Shown piece after piece: positions 20,676 through 29,978 of a stretch of 64,000 bases of DNA. Made by a program: the position numbers and the translations under genes. Where the stretch lies: assembly GCF_026262505.1 (NCBI RefSeq), contig NC_067205.1:2604001-2668000 (forward strand). Reading direction: 5' to 3'. Within the stretch, counting starts at the first letter, position 1, and each line of letters begins with the position of its first letter. Origin of the DNA: Trichomonas vaginalis G3 (lineage: Eukaryota; Parabasalia; Trichomonadida; Trichomonadidae). The notes beneath the pieces are model-generated. The model was given only the letters and a program-made list of their open reading frames with translations. It was not told where the DNA came from and ran no database searches.

Positions 20676-20891
20676 TTATCTTAGTATCGGTTGAAGTCTT
20701 TGATAAACTTTTTCTCCTTTATTTAATATTTCTCTTATTGGGGCGGCTTTTGGCGTTATTGATTCAGCAACGTCACTAATTGCTTCTTTATTCTTAAATA
20801 TCCAATTTGCTCCCTTCTTCAATGTTTCCCAAACTTTATGCGCTCCTCTTTTTACTTTATCCCACAGTTTCTTAAATATACCTGCAGCCAT
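20676..20891 (-). CDS. Small amphipathic basic virion peptide, copy 1
   Basis: 71 residues: AAGIFKKLWDKVKRGAHKVW, then ETLKKGANWIF, a short acidic stretch, and a C-terminal KGEKVYQRLQPIL. It shares its N-terminal ~10 residues with the convergent neighbour at 20385 although the remainder differs. It is nearly identical to the copy-2 gene at 52983. Its helices are strongly amphipathic and cationic. It is divergent from the major capsid gene with ~70 bases between starts, so the two are probably co-expressed late. Confidence 0.6.
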   Translation of the reverse strand: MAAGIFKKLWDKVKRGAHKVWETLKKGANWIFKNKEAISDVAESITPKAAPIREILNKGEKVYQRLQPILR

Positions 20892-20960
20892 AGTTGATTA
20901 TTTCATTAAAATTAAAAATTCATTTTCATCTTTTAATTTTGATTTTTTATTTATTAATAA

Positions 20961-22604
20961 ATGACGACTAACTATTTGGTGCCAAACACTAAACCGATTA
21001 ATGGAAATGTGTTTCATTCATTCGAAAAGATAAATGAAATATTCGCAAAGAATGACGGTAGAAGATATTATAGAGAACTTGAAAGTTCATGCTATGACTC
21101 TGATGCTCCATATTTTGATGATAAACAAACTCATTTAAGAATTACAAATCCGGCTCATGATGTGAACCAATTAGGTGACACATATATTAAACGCAAAGTT
21201 AAAGCAACTCTAGTTTCAAATAAAGCTTTCACATGTGATGCCGCTTTTAAATGCATGCGTTTATTCGTTGGTTACAAATCATCAAATCAAAGCTTTAAAC
21301 AATTAGAAGTAGAAACCGAAAGAGGTGATACCGGTTATCTTCAGATGGATTGCGCCCGTGAATCTTTCGCATTTGCAACATATAAACCAAAATCAGAAAG
21401 GAAAGTTAAAAAGTTTGTTCATTCGTTATATAATAATGTTCAAAAATATGATAACTCAGTATGTGGTAAATATATTGACCCTTCAGAAGTTTTCAAGAAA
21501 GCAAATGAAGAAGTTGATGTCACTTTTGATATGATTATTCCGGTAAATGATTTGTTAGCATTTCAGGCGTTCGATGATTATCCTAAATCATTTGGTGAAA
21601 TCATTCTTAAATATTATGTTTTCAGGGATACTTTAGTATTTTGTCAGGTTGACCCGTTAAGAGTTGCTGATTTACAAAATTACGTTTATGAAAAGATAAC
21701 TGATGAAAATTATGAAAAAGATTATGAATCATGTTTATAAATATGATCGCAAATTCCAACAAATTGGACTTCCTGCCAAATTAATTACAAGCTTAGCCGC
21801 TACATCTGCTGACGCAACAGTTGATAACGTTATTATTTCATGCACAAAGATGGAAGTTTTAGAGGATAAATGCATTACACCAGGATACGGTTTAATTGAA
21901 GAATCAGTTAAAGCAATACCACGTTTATTCAGTAAGGAAGATCCATTCATGATTCCAGCTCAACATATTGACGTTCGTTCACTAAATGGAGGTTGCATCA
22001 CTCCTGAAGGTATCAGTTCAGATTTCTCATACGCTCTTCATAATGTTACAGATGTTGTGTTAGCATTTCCGAAGAATGCAATGCAAAGAACAGTTTTAGA
22101 AAATCCAATGCTTCGAGGTCTTCAGGTCACTATAGATTCCAGAAACTTCCCCGATCAAGCGATGACCACAGTGGGTGACATATTCTTTACACGTATGCTT
22201 CAAGCTTCTGATTTAGATGGAGTGAATGAATGCACAGAAGAATACGAGGACTCATTAACTAGACCACTGAATGCAGATGATGGTACGCCATTAGCTAGAA
22301 CATGGAAAGACCAAACTTCATTCTTATGCACTATTCCAGTTCAACGTGATGGAGCGGGTATATTCTTTGATGGATTAGAAACTTTCAACTCACAAGTTAC
22401 AGTACAAATGAAAGCTTATCCAATCATTCAGGGTGAAAATGACACTTACTGTTCAAAGGTGACAAATCCTCCTCAGGTTTGGTTTACTAGGACTACATAT
22501 TGGACATGGACACCGGATGAAGGTTTGAAATATCATCAACAGGTACACCACCACAGTATAGAAGTTCATATGATGAAATATTGATGAATAGAAATGTTTA
22601 AAAT
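20961..22604 (+). pseudogene. Major capsid protein, copy 1 (fossil, broken)
   Basis: The region matches the copy-2 capsid region 51268-52913 and is of Polinton major-capsid type (double jelly roll expected for the family). Recognisable parts: N-end MTTNYLVPNTKPINGNVF, middle FDMIIPVNDLLAFQAF followed by ILKYYVFRDTLVF, and C-end WFTRTTYWTWTPDE. Its middle block (TDVVLAFPKNAMQ to RNFPDQAMTTVGDIFF) is patterned like the block at ~60250-60430 of the third element's capsid. It lies next to the ATPase and the amphipathic peptides, the usual morphogenesis cluster. Assignment by context and pattern; broken. Confidence 0.7.
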
Positions 22605-22625
22605 TATAAATTTATTTTTGATTAA

Positions 22626-23448
22626 ATGGATTTAAATTCATCCACCCCTTATGAAGAATTAGCGGAGTATATAATACATACATAGATGATATGATTAATG
22701 AAGCATTGGGTGATAATAAAATGCTCTATCTAAGGAAAAATTAATGAAAATTCCATATTCTGAATGTTACTTAAATTCAATCACTGCAGCAATTGGTAAA
22801 CAAAATAAAGGTAAAACATTAACGATATTAAAACAAATTATCATTATTGCTAACACTTCCCCCTATTCACATGTGTTAATTTATATCAACCGTTCAGGTT
22901 CACCTTCAGATGATACATTTGAATCTTTAAAGCATTTAATCAAAATTCCAATTATTTATTTATCACAAGAAGAAGCAGAAGATTATTTAAAAAAACTTTT
23001 TAATGTATAAAGAATTATATAATACAATCAAGAACAAGGATTAGAGAATAAAATTATTGATAAACAACGGGATGAATTATTTGAAACACTTTCTATTTCA
23101 AATTTTGATAGAGAATTTTTGCATTCACTAATTTTTCTAGATGATGCAGTGAAATCAAAACTAATAACAAATGAGAAATCATATTTTAATCATTATTAAC
23201 TCAATGTCGACACATTCAGTGTTCATTCTTCATGGCTGTTCAATACTTCAAAGCATTAAGCACAAACATTAAATCAAATCTATCAACCCTTTTCATTTTC
23301 AGTGGGTTTAGTCGTCAACAGTTGAACGTTATGCTTTATCAAGTGAATTTACCAATGAGCATTAATGAACTTTACACACAATATCAGCAATTAGGTGAAC
23401 ATGGAAGATAATAGTTGATTTAAATAAAGGAGGTGTTAAATTTGATTA
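22626..23448 (+). pseudogene. FtsK/HerA-type packaging ATPase, copy 1 (fossil, broken)
   Basis: Carries the same sequence as the whole-looking copy-2 ATPase (50416-51243), including the Walker A region GKQNKGKT and the Walker B region LIFLDD. In the family this enzyme pumps the genome into the capsid. It follows the capsid gene with ~20 bases between. Broken in several places. Confidence 0.75.
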
Positions 23449-23489
23449 ACTTTTTATAATTAATTTTTATTTTTTATTTATAATTAAAC

Positions 23490-24388
23490 ATGACAGAAAT
23501 AGCAAATTTTCTACAGGTTCCATTAAAACAAGGAACAAACAAAAAGGGTGCATATAATAGAACTATGAAAGTTCCTGATGGAATGAAAGAATTAGTTCAT
23601 ATTGTTGCTGGTCTTCAAAAAGATGTTAAACAAATGAGAAACGTTTTAACATTACCAAAAGCTCAAGCATATGCCAAACGTCAAGTCCAAATTGGGAAGC
23701 ACACGAAGCAGACATTACGGGTCCAAATGGAAAACCTGATGGTATAAATGAAGTTTTCGTTACTGATGGTCAAGGTAATATTAAAGTCATAAATGGTTAT
23801 AAATTAACTATAACTGATTATCCTAAACGTAAAGCATATAATGAACGTTATCCTATACAATTTGATGAAAATGGAAAAGCTGTTAAACAATACATTGGAG
23901 AAGGTAAAGATGGTCCAATTAATTCATACCGTTATAATCCATATTCTTATTTCAATGAAGAATTAAATGCTATTGAAGAGGGACCGGATGGATTACCACG
24001 ATATTCTAACCAGTTTGATGGTCAATATGCAAATATTAGACCTGAAATTTCAGCTAAGAAATTCTTTAAAGTTGCTTTATTCGATCCAGTTTTCGCAAAT
24101 GTTAAAGATGAACTTAAACAGCAATTCCAACCAATTATAGTAGCAAGAATTGCATCAGGTGCTTTATCTCAAGCATTCAAAGATTTAATTAAGAAACCAT
24201 TATATCAGCAACGAGGTTTAACTTATGATTTAGTTAAGGAATCAGATAAAAGAAAATTTGAGAAATCAGATGATTATAAGAATGCAATTAATGAATATAT
24301 TAGGTCTATTAATTACAATGAAACAGCTAAAAATCATCTTCAAGAACAAATACAGGGAATAATAGATTCAAAACTTCCAGCAAAATAA
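23490..24388 (+). pseudogene. Polinton structural-type protein, copy 1 (fossil, broken)
   Basis: Counterpart of the 299-residue gene at 49476-50375. The conserved start is [18 protein letters not shown] and the middle has [20 protein letters not shown]. The C-terminal ~100 residues are notably more divergent from copy 2 than the rest (KDELKQQFQPIIVARIASG against [19 protein letters not shown]), so the two elements differ in lineage here or have recombined. No domain recognised; the cluster position suggests a virion component. Confidence 0.55.
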
Positions 24389-24420
24389 AAGTTTAAATAT
24401 ATTTTTTTATTCGATTATAA

Positions 24421-25077
24421 ATGAGAAGACGTTTCACTAGTCAAAAGAACACTAACGCAAAAGCAGAGATTACGGTTGGTTATAACGTAAATGATGATAA
24501 ATCACGAATTATTCAAAATGTTAAAGTTAATGTTAGCCCTGAATTAACAAGGTCAGCAACTCAACCAAATTTATTAACTCATAACTTACCGAAAAAGGAG
24601 GAGGAGCAAAATAAAGAAGATGGAGACCCAATCATTTTATCTGAACCCAGTAAAGAACCTGTTGAAATTCCCACTTATCCAACATACCCAGCACCATTTG
24701 ATAACCCATATAAAATAGACATTAATTCTGAATTAATGAAAATTTACCGTGATATAATAATTAATAATTATGATTCAATAATAAATTTAATTGATCAATC
24801 TGGTTTAATTATTTTACCTTATGAATCATTAATTCACATTATCGCCATTCTTTGTGATGTTCAAGATTCAGACGTTAAGATTCAATTTTTCATAGATGAT
24901 GATGTTTCATGCTGCGGAACAGTTGCAAAAATAAATCCTATAAAGGATATTAGCACAATTAAGATATCAAAGAATGGAACAACAACTGAACTTCATTTAA
25001 CTTATAATGATATTTATAATAAAATAGTTGATGAATATAAAATATCACTTGAAAAATTCTTTGTTAAGGCTATTTAA
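24421..25077 (+). CDS. SCCG-motif Polinton protein, copy 1
   Basis: 218 residues. The basic N-end (MRRRFTSQKNTNAKAEITVG) is followed by a Pro/Glu-rich linker (~55-95) and a folded C-terminal domain (~100-218) with INLIDQSGLIILPYE, DDDVSCCG and a beta-rich end. The C-terminal domain resembles the protein at 61453-61728 of the third element, which also has DISCCG, so it is conserved across two Polinton lineages. The copy-2 counterpart (48693) has a ~14-codon in-frame insertion in the linker. Function unknown. Confidence 0.65.
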   Translation: MRRRFTSQKNTNAKAEITVGYNVNDDKSRIIQNVKVNVSPELTRSATQPNLLTHNLPKKEEEQNKEDGDPIILSEPSKEPVEIPTYPTYPAPFDNPYKIDINSELMKIYRDIIINNYDSIINLIDQSGLIILPYESLIHIIAILCDVQDSDVKIQFFIDDDVSCCGTVAKINPIKDISTIKISKNGTTTELHLTYNDIYNKIVDEYKISLEKFFVKAI

Positions 25078-25586
25078 TATTCAAGCATTAACATTATCGA
25101 ATAATAATCCTTTGAATCATAATCAATAATAATTGACCTTTCACCAGTTTCTATCGTTTGTTTTATTTCTTTTTGTTCCCCACTATCCGGATCGGTCATT
25201 GTAATTGTTTTTGTTATAATATCAGCTTTATCTTTAACTTCAATCTTTTTTGCATCGGGATATTTAAACCAAAATTCCAAAAATTCGATATTGTCAATCT
25301 GTTCATATTTTAATCTATCAATTACATTTTTAATACCATCTGAAAATCTTATGAAATGGTCATTATATGGGTTTGATTGAACTAAATTTGAATGAAGTGA
25401 AATATAACCTGTTGATGAATATGACACTGGCTCATATTTTCTGAAAACACTAAAATTTATAACATGAATGAATTTCTTATTCGTTGAATTTATGAATTCT
25501 TGAGGTAATCTTATTCTAGTTTTATTTATCACTGGAAAATAACGCTTTACCATATTTTTAATCGTAATAAAAATGTCAATTATCAA
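25074..25586 (-). CDS. Polinton protein of unknown function, 170 residues, copy 1
   Basis: Whole-looking 170-residue frame overlapping its neighbours' ends on both sides (4 bases at 25074, 14 bases at 25573), typical of tight viral packing. Visible features: basic N-end (IKNMVKRYFPVINKTRIRL), GYISLHSNLVQSNPYNDHF, a Lys/Glu-rich segment and a predicted beta-rich C-end. A shorter related stretch lies at 48343-48696 in copy 2. No family recognised; its place between the SCCG protein and the penton-like gene suggests a virion or assembly role. Confidence 0.6.
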   Translation of the reverse strand: MIIDIFITIKNMVKRYFPVINKTRIRLPQEFINSTNKKFIHVINFSVFRKYEPVSYSSTGYISLHSNLVQSNPYNDHFIRFSDGIKNVIDRLKYEQIDNIEFLEFWFKYPDAKKIEVKDKADIITKTITMTDPDSGEQKEIKQTIETGERSIIIDYDSKDYYSIMLMLEY

Positions 25587-26283
25587 TATTATTTCGAATA
25601 ATAACTGTGAATTAAATTTAACAGTTAGCGGAATTTATAATGTTACTCTCGTTTCTGTGAGTGGTAAATTTAATCCCATTCTTTTAGACCCTTCAGATTA
25701 TATATCATTTATTAAAGATGACCATGAAAAAACGTATAATATGTATATAAATAATGTGATAGCGAAATGGAATATTAACATGATTTTAAGTTATTTAAAC
25801 GAATCATTTATCGTATGGTATGAAGAAAATTTTAAATCAAAACCTGATAAACTTTTTGAACTTGATGAAATAAATAACCTTATTAAATTTCCGCTGAAAA
25901 TTAAATTTTGTACTCCTCGTCTTCGTTCATTGTTGGGGATATTAAATTTTGAAAAAGATGTTGGGGATGTTTTGTATTCTGACACTGGTTCCAATTTCAT
26001 TTTAATCAAATGTGATAAAGTTAATACCCCAATGAGATTTTCACACCAAACATTTGACCCTAACTCTTACCCATCAATACAAAACATTTTATCCATCAAC
26101 TTAAACACATTTTCTTTATCATATCCGTTTCAATTATCCGGGAATTCATTTATTCTTCATTCAAAAGATTTATCAAATATTAAATTTAGAATAACTGACT
26201 TATTTGATTGTGATTTAGAATTTATGAATGAAATATTATGGCAATTTCAAATAGAAAAAATAGCTGATGAGATAACGGATTAA
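25573..26283 (+). CDS. Penton-like minor capsid protein, copy 1
   Basis: 236 residues, beta-rich. The motif CTPRLRSLLGI near residue 112 and the following DTGSNFILIKCDKV resemble the conserved LxxLLGF segment of Polinton and adintovirus penton proteins (single jelly roll). The C-terminal part (SINLNTFSLSYPF, NIKFRITDLFDCDLEF) matches the closing strands of that family (typically LxFxLTDxxGxxxDL). The third element has a functional equivalent at 61976. In the family this protein sits at the capsid vertices. The next gene is a fibre, which in adenoviruses plugs into the penton, so context agrees. Confidence 0.65.
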   Translation: MSIINIISNNNCELNLTVSGIYNVTLVSVSGKFNPILLDPSDYISFIKDDHEKTYNMYINNVIAKWNINMILSYLNESFIVWYEENFKSKPDKLFELDEINNLIKFPLKIKFCTPRLRSLLGILNFEKDVGDVLYSDTGSNFILIKCDKVNTPMRFSHQTFDPNSYPSIQNILSINLNTFSLSYPFQLSGNSFILHSKDLSNIKFRITDLFDCDLEFMNEILWQFQIEKIADEITD

Positions 26284-26307
26284 ATATTTATTTTTAAATC
26301 GTAATAA

Positions 26308-28454
26308 ATGATTAAACAACAGCAACTTAAGGCGCAAAGCACCCAGGTCCTTCAGACCATTACATACGCCGCATATGCATATAATTCAAAGACGGCAGAA
26401 CAAACGCAAAGGTTGAAATATGGAGATTTGGAGATAGTATTGAAAAATGACCATTTTGAATTCGTTTGCAAAGGTGGTGCAGTGATATCAAATATAAAAG
26501 AAATTTTATTTATGAATTCAAAAATTAAAGGAATAACGGATGATATAACATCAATTCCACCAGAAGAACAGAGATATTACGCATTAAATGCATTTCCTAA
26601 AATTATGAAGATTGGAAGATTTAATTTAAATGAGGAATTCATAGAAGGTTTCCTAAATGACATAATGAAGAAGGTGGATAAGGAATATGTGGATAGTGAG
26701 TTAATGAAGAAAGCAGATAAGGAATACGTTAATACTGAATTAATGAAGAAAGCAAATTTGGTTTATGTTGATGAAAAAGATAATGAAATTAAAGAAAGGG
26801 TTGAAGGGTATCATGAATGGACATCGGAGACTTTTAAAGTTAAAGCTGATACAGAATGGGTTTCAGGATGTTTAGACCTTAAAGCAGATAAAACATATGT
26901 TAACAATGAGTTAATGAAGAAAGCAGATAAGGAAAAGTTATTTCATTCATTAATACTGAGTTAGCAAAAAAAGCTGATATATCATTTGTTAATGAAGAAA
27001 TAAAACAATCAGATGTCTATTTTACTCCACCATTTTTAAATTTTATAAAATCATCAGATAAAACATTTCAATCTATTGAATGGTTATGTTTCGATGGAGT
27101 GACCACGTATTTATTTTATACAGCTGGAGTGCTTTATTATTTTAAAACAAATGATTTTAAAAACTATGAATCATTTACTCCATCTGTTTTGAATCCTGAT
27201 ACACGAGAGCCAATCATTAATCCAAGAATTTTATATGTTGAATATAATAACGGTAAATTTATGGGAATGATAACGGTTGGAGATGATTTTTGCCCTTTTT
27301 ATTCATTTGATTGTATCCAATGGTTCAAATGTAATTTAAATCAAGATGCTAAATTTAAATATCCAAATAATCCTATTAGATGTGTTAATAATAAATGGGT
27401 ACTAATTTATGAAGTCAATCAAATTTTCATTAGTGAGGATGGGATAAATTATTATATGTTTAGTATGATGTCATCAGATTTGAAAATTGATTATACAAGT
27501 AAATGGTATTACATTAACAGCATGTATTTTATCCTACAAAATGATAAAATTTATAGATCATATTCAATACCATTTGGTCGTTTTGAACAAATTTTTCAAG
27601 CTGATGGAGACATTGAAGCTTTATGTTATGCTTCGAATGTTTGTGTTCTTGTTTCAGGTGATATGGTCTATTCATATCCTGTAAGTTATAACAGACATAT
27701 TTATTTATCACAGGATTTTTCACAGGATCCAGAGAAAACACCAAGTTGGGAATTGGTTTATTCATTTACTCCAAAATATACTCGAAATTATAGATTTACA
27801 AATTTGTTTTATATTGATGGTTATTTCATTGCTTTAGGATGTGGTGATTTAGTAAATATCAGTAGTGATGGAAGAAACTGGTCTGAAATCACAAAATTTC
27901 AAGATGTTAGAAAAGCAATTTTCAAAAATAATACGTTAATATTGATGACAAGACCAATTTTAACTTCTCACCCAGTTTCAATATTATATAATAAATTCAA
28001 TATTCATAATGGATTAAATACAATTCTTGAGATGATTTACCCCATTGGTTCAATATATACATCAATGAATTCAACAAATCCAGCAAGTGTTTTAGGTTTT
28101 GGTACATGGCAGCAGATTGTAGATAAATTCCTCTATTGTGCTAACTCTTCAAAGCAAACAGGAGGCTCAAAGAAAATTTTAGAAGCAAACCTTCCACCGC
28201 ATAAGCACACAGGAACTACAAACTTTTCTGGCGACCATATCCACTCATTAAGAGACCACCCATTATACAACACAGACTATGAAGCTGGCTATGATGTTTT
28301 ATCTCCAGCTTATAACCATTCAGCAAAAAAGACTTTTCGACCAACTGAACCAGGAGGAAATCATTCACACACTTTCACAACAAATTCAACAGGCTCGGGT
28401 GAAGATTATATGCCGCCTTATATGACAGTTTATGCATGGTACCGCACGGACTGA
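26308..28454 (+). pseudogene. Phage-type tail-fibre protein of copy 1 (fossil, broken)
   Basis: Parts in order: a short N-end; at ~26660-26960 repeated KKADKEYVNTELMKKA units like the shaft repeats of phage tail fibres; at ~27100-28000 a beta-rich region with repeated SxDGxNW-type boxes (near 27300, 27430, 27860) as in beta-propellers; and at ~28020-28450 a domain matching the phage short-tail-fibre/baseplate collar C-terminus: YPIGSIYTSMNSTNPA, FGTWQQI, LPPHKHTG, then GSGEDYMPPYMTVYAW. In phages this C-end binds receptors. It directly follows the penton-like gene, as expected for a vertex spike. Copy 2 has no counterpart. Broken in one or two places. Confidence 0.75.
26331..26360 (+). repeat. 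Double-hairpin insertion in the fibre gene
   Basis: A GC-rich island in AT-rich coding DNA: first stem GGCGC-aaa-GCACC (one mismatch), then GGTC-cttca-GACC. It is identical over 19 bases (CCCAGGTCCTTCAGACCAT) to the insertion in the integrase gene at ~45498. It keeps the reading frame (KAQSTQVLQTI). Confidence 0.65.
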
Positions 28455-28468
28455 AAGTCCTGAGCTCC
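28444..28468 (+). repeat. Double-hairpin insertion at the fibre 3' end
   Basis: GGACT-gaa-AGTCC followed by TGAGCTCC. The reverse complement reads AGGACTTTCAGTCC, close to AGGTCCTTCAGACC of the copies at 26331 and 45498. It lies across the last codons of the fibre region. Confidence 0.5.
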
Positions 28469-28579
28469 AATTCAGCATACCTCAGTAATGAAATTACAGA
28501 ATTTTTGATTAAACATAACGTTACTCATTATACGACTGAAGACCATAACCATAATATTAATGTTTTCATTAATTTTTTT

Positions 28580-28665
28580 CAGTGTCACCATGTCACCATG
28601 TGTCACCAGGTTAATTAACTTCATTAAAAAATGATGACAACATGACATTTTGACAACAGCATGGG
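28580..28665 (+). repeat. GTCACC-rich block in copy 1
   Basis: GTGTCACCATGTCACCATG followed by a GTCACC and ATTAACTTCATT stretch and GACAACATGACATTTTGAC. It is the same family as in the palindrome arms and sits just after the fibre and just before the helicase 3' end. Copy 2 has one at the equivalent helicase end (47195). Confidence 0.8.
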
Positions 28666-28755
28666 TTTAATGCAAAAATAAATTCAAATCATACTTAGGG
28701 ATGCGACGGTTTTACGCCATGACCGTTTAAAAATAGAATAATACGCCATTTTTGG

Positions 28756-28792
28756 GGCCGAATGGCGGGTACAAGGTACCCGCCATTCGGCC
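28756..28792. repeat. 17-bp perfect hairpin inside the transposon
   Basis: Arms GGCCGAATGGCGGGTAC (28756-28772) and its exact complement (28776-28792), loop AAG. It is the most GC-rich spot in the region. Confidence 0.9.
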
Positions 28793-29007
28793 GAATAACA
28801 AAACAATACAAAATTATCGCCGTCCTTTTTTTTCTTTCTTTCTCTTTTTTTTCTCTCTCTTTCTTTTCTCTTTCCTCTTTTTACTCCTCTTTCTCTTTTC
28901 ATCATTAAACGTAGAAAGATATATTAATATTATTTTAAAATTAAAAAAAATAAAGAAAGTATAATAAGTAATTATTTAGTTATCGATATATATATGTAAA
29001 GTGATAA

Positions 29008-29440
29008 TCTGAGGAGGAGTCTGAGGATTAGACCGAGAAGTAGTTTGAGGAGTTTGATGATAATCTGAGGAGTTTGAGGAGTAGTCTGAGGAGTTTGAGG
29101 AGTAGTCTGAGGATAATCTGAGGAGTTTGAGGATAATCTGAGCATAATCTGAGGAGGAGTCTGAGGATTAGACCGAGGAGTAGTTTGAGGATAATCTGAG
29201 GAGGAGTCTGCGGATAATCTGAGGAGTAGTTTCAGGAGTAGTCTGAGGACTAGTCTCAGGACTAGTCTGATGAGGAGGACTCTAAGGAGTAGTCTGAAGA
29301 GTAGTCTCAGGAGGAAGATCTGAGGAGTAGTCTGATGAGGAGGGTCTAAGGAGTAGTCTGAGGATGATGAGTAATCTGATAAGGAGTAGTCTGAGGATGA
29401 TCTGAGGATAACCTGATGACTAGTCTAGGAGTGGTCTAAT
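29008..29440 (+). repeat. TCTGAGGAG minisatellite inside the transposon
   Basis: About 430 bases of degenerate 12-15-base units (GTCTGAGGAGTA, ATCTGAGGATA). The strand is purine-rich and has no gene. Confidence 0.85.
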
Positions 29441-29950
29441 AAAAATGTAAAATATTTTCAAAGAAAAAATTCTATGAATTTTATATTTTAATTCTTAACA
29501 TTATACTGAATAAAATAAACATAAATATCAAAATTTGAAATTGAACACGCCAAAAAATTGATAATCCACATTCAATATTTTGTAAGTGGCGTACTTTTTG
29601 AATACTCGCCATACGCCTTGGAGTTCTCAATTTTGAATTCGCCTTTATTTGGGCGACCTCAGAAAAATACGCCATTAAGAAAATATTGTATGAGATTTTA
29701 AATTTGAACACGCTCTACTTTAAGGAATTAAATTTATTAAGATATATTTATATATAATAAACGATTACTTAAAAAAAGTATTTCATCGCTTATGTAAGTT
29801 TCAAAAAAATCACGAAAATAAAAAAATCAAGATTAAGATTTTATTTTTAATTTTTGAATTTCTCAAATGGCGAAATTTTTGGGCGAACAAAAAAATGTAC
29901 GCCCGGTCAAATGGCGTGTTTAACGCATCCCTATCATACTTTATACTGCT

Positions 29951-29978
29951 AGACCTTCAGGTCTCGCCGCTTAGCGGC
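29951..29978 (-). repeat. Double-hairpin insertion at the helicase 3' end
   Basis: Perfect stems AGACCT-tc-AGGTCT and GCCGCT-t-AGCGGC side by side. Copy 2 lacks it at the same place (near 47317), giving a clean with/without comparison. It supplies the C-end of the helicase and its stop. Confidence 0.8.

Larger units (their letters stand above)
28697..29932. mobile_element. Non-autonomous DNA transposon, 1236 bp, 9-bp target duplication
   Basis: Ends AGGGATGCG...CGCATCCCT with ~21-base imperfect terminal inverted repeats, flanked by an exact 9-base direct repeat ATCATACTT at 28688-28696 and 29933-29941. Copy 2 shows the empty site near 47303. Internal features: multiple TACGCC/GGCGTA motifs near both ends, a 17-bp perfect hairpin (28756-28792) and a TCTGAGGAG-type minisatellite. 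No transposase gene. The 9-base duplication and long subterminal repeats suggest a Mutator-like element; the class is inferred. Confidence 0.88.

Noticed and set aside
28684-28964. Lys/Arg-rich and Phe-rich frames
   Set aside because: They arise from a pyrimidine tract and the hairpin inside the non-autonomous transposon.
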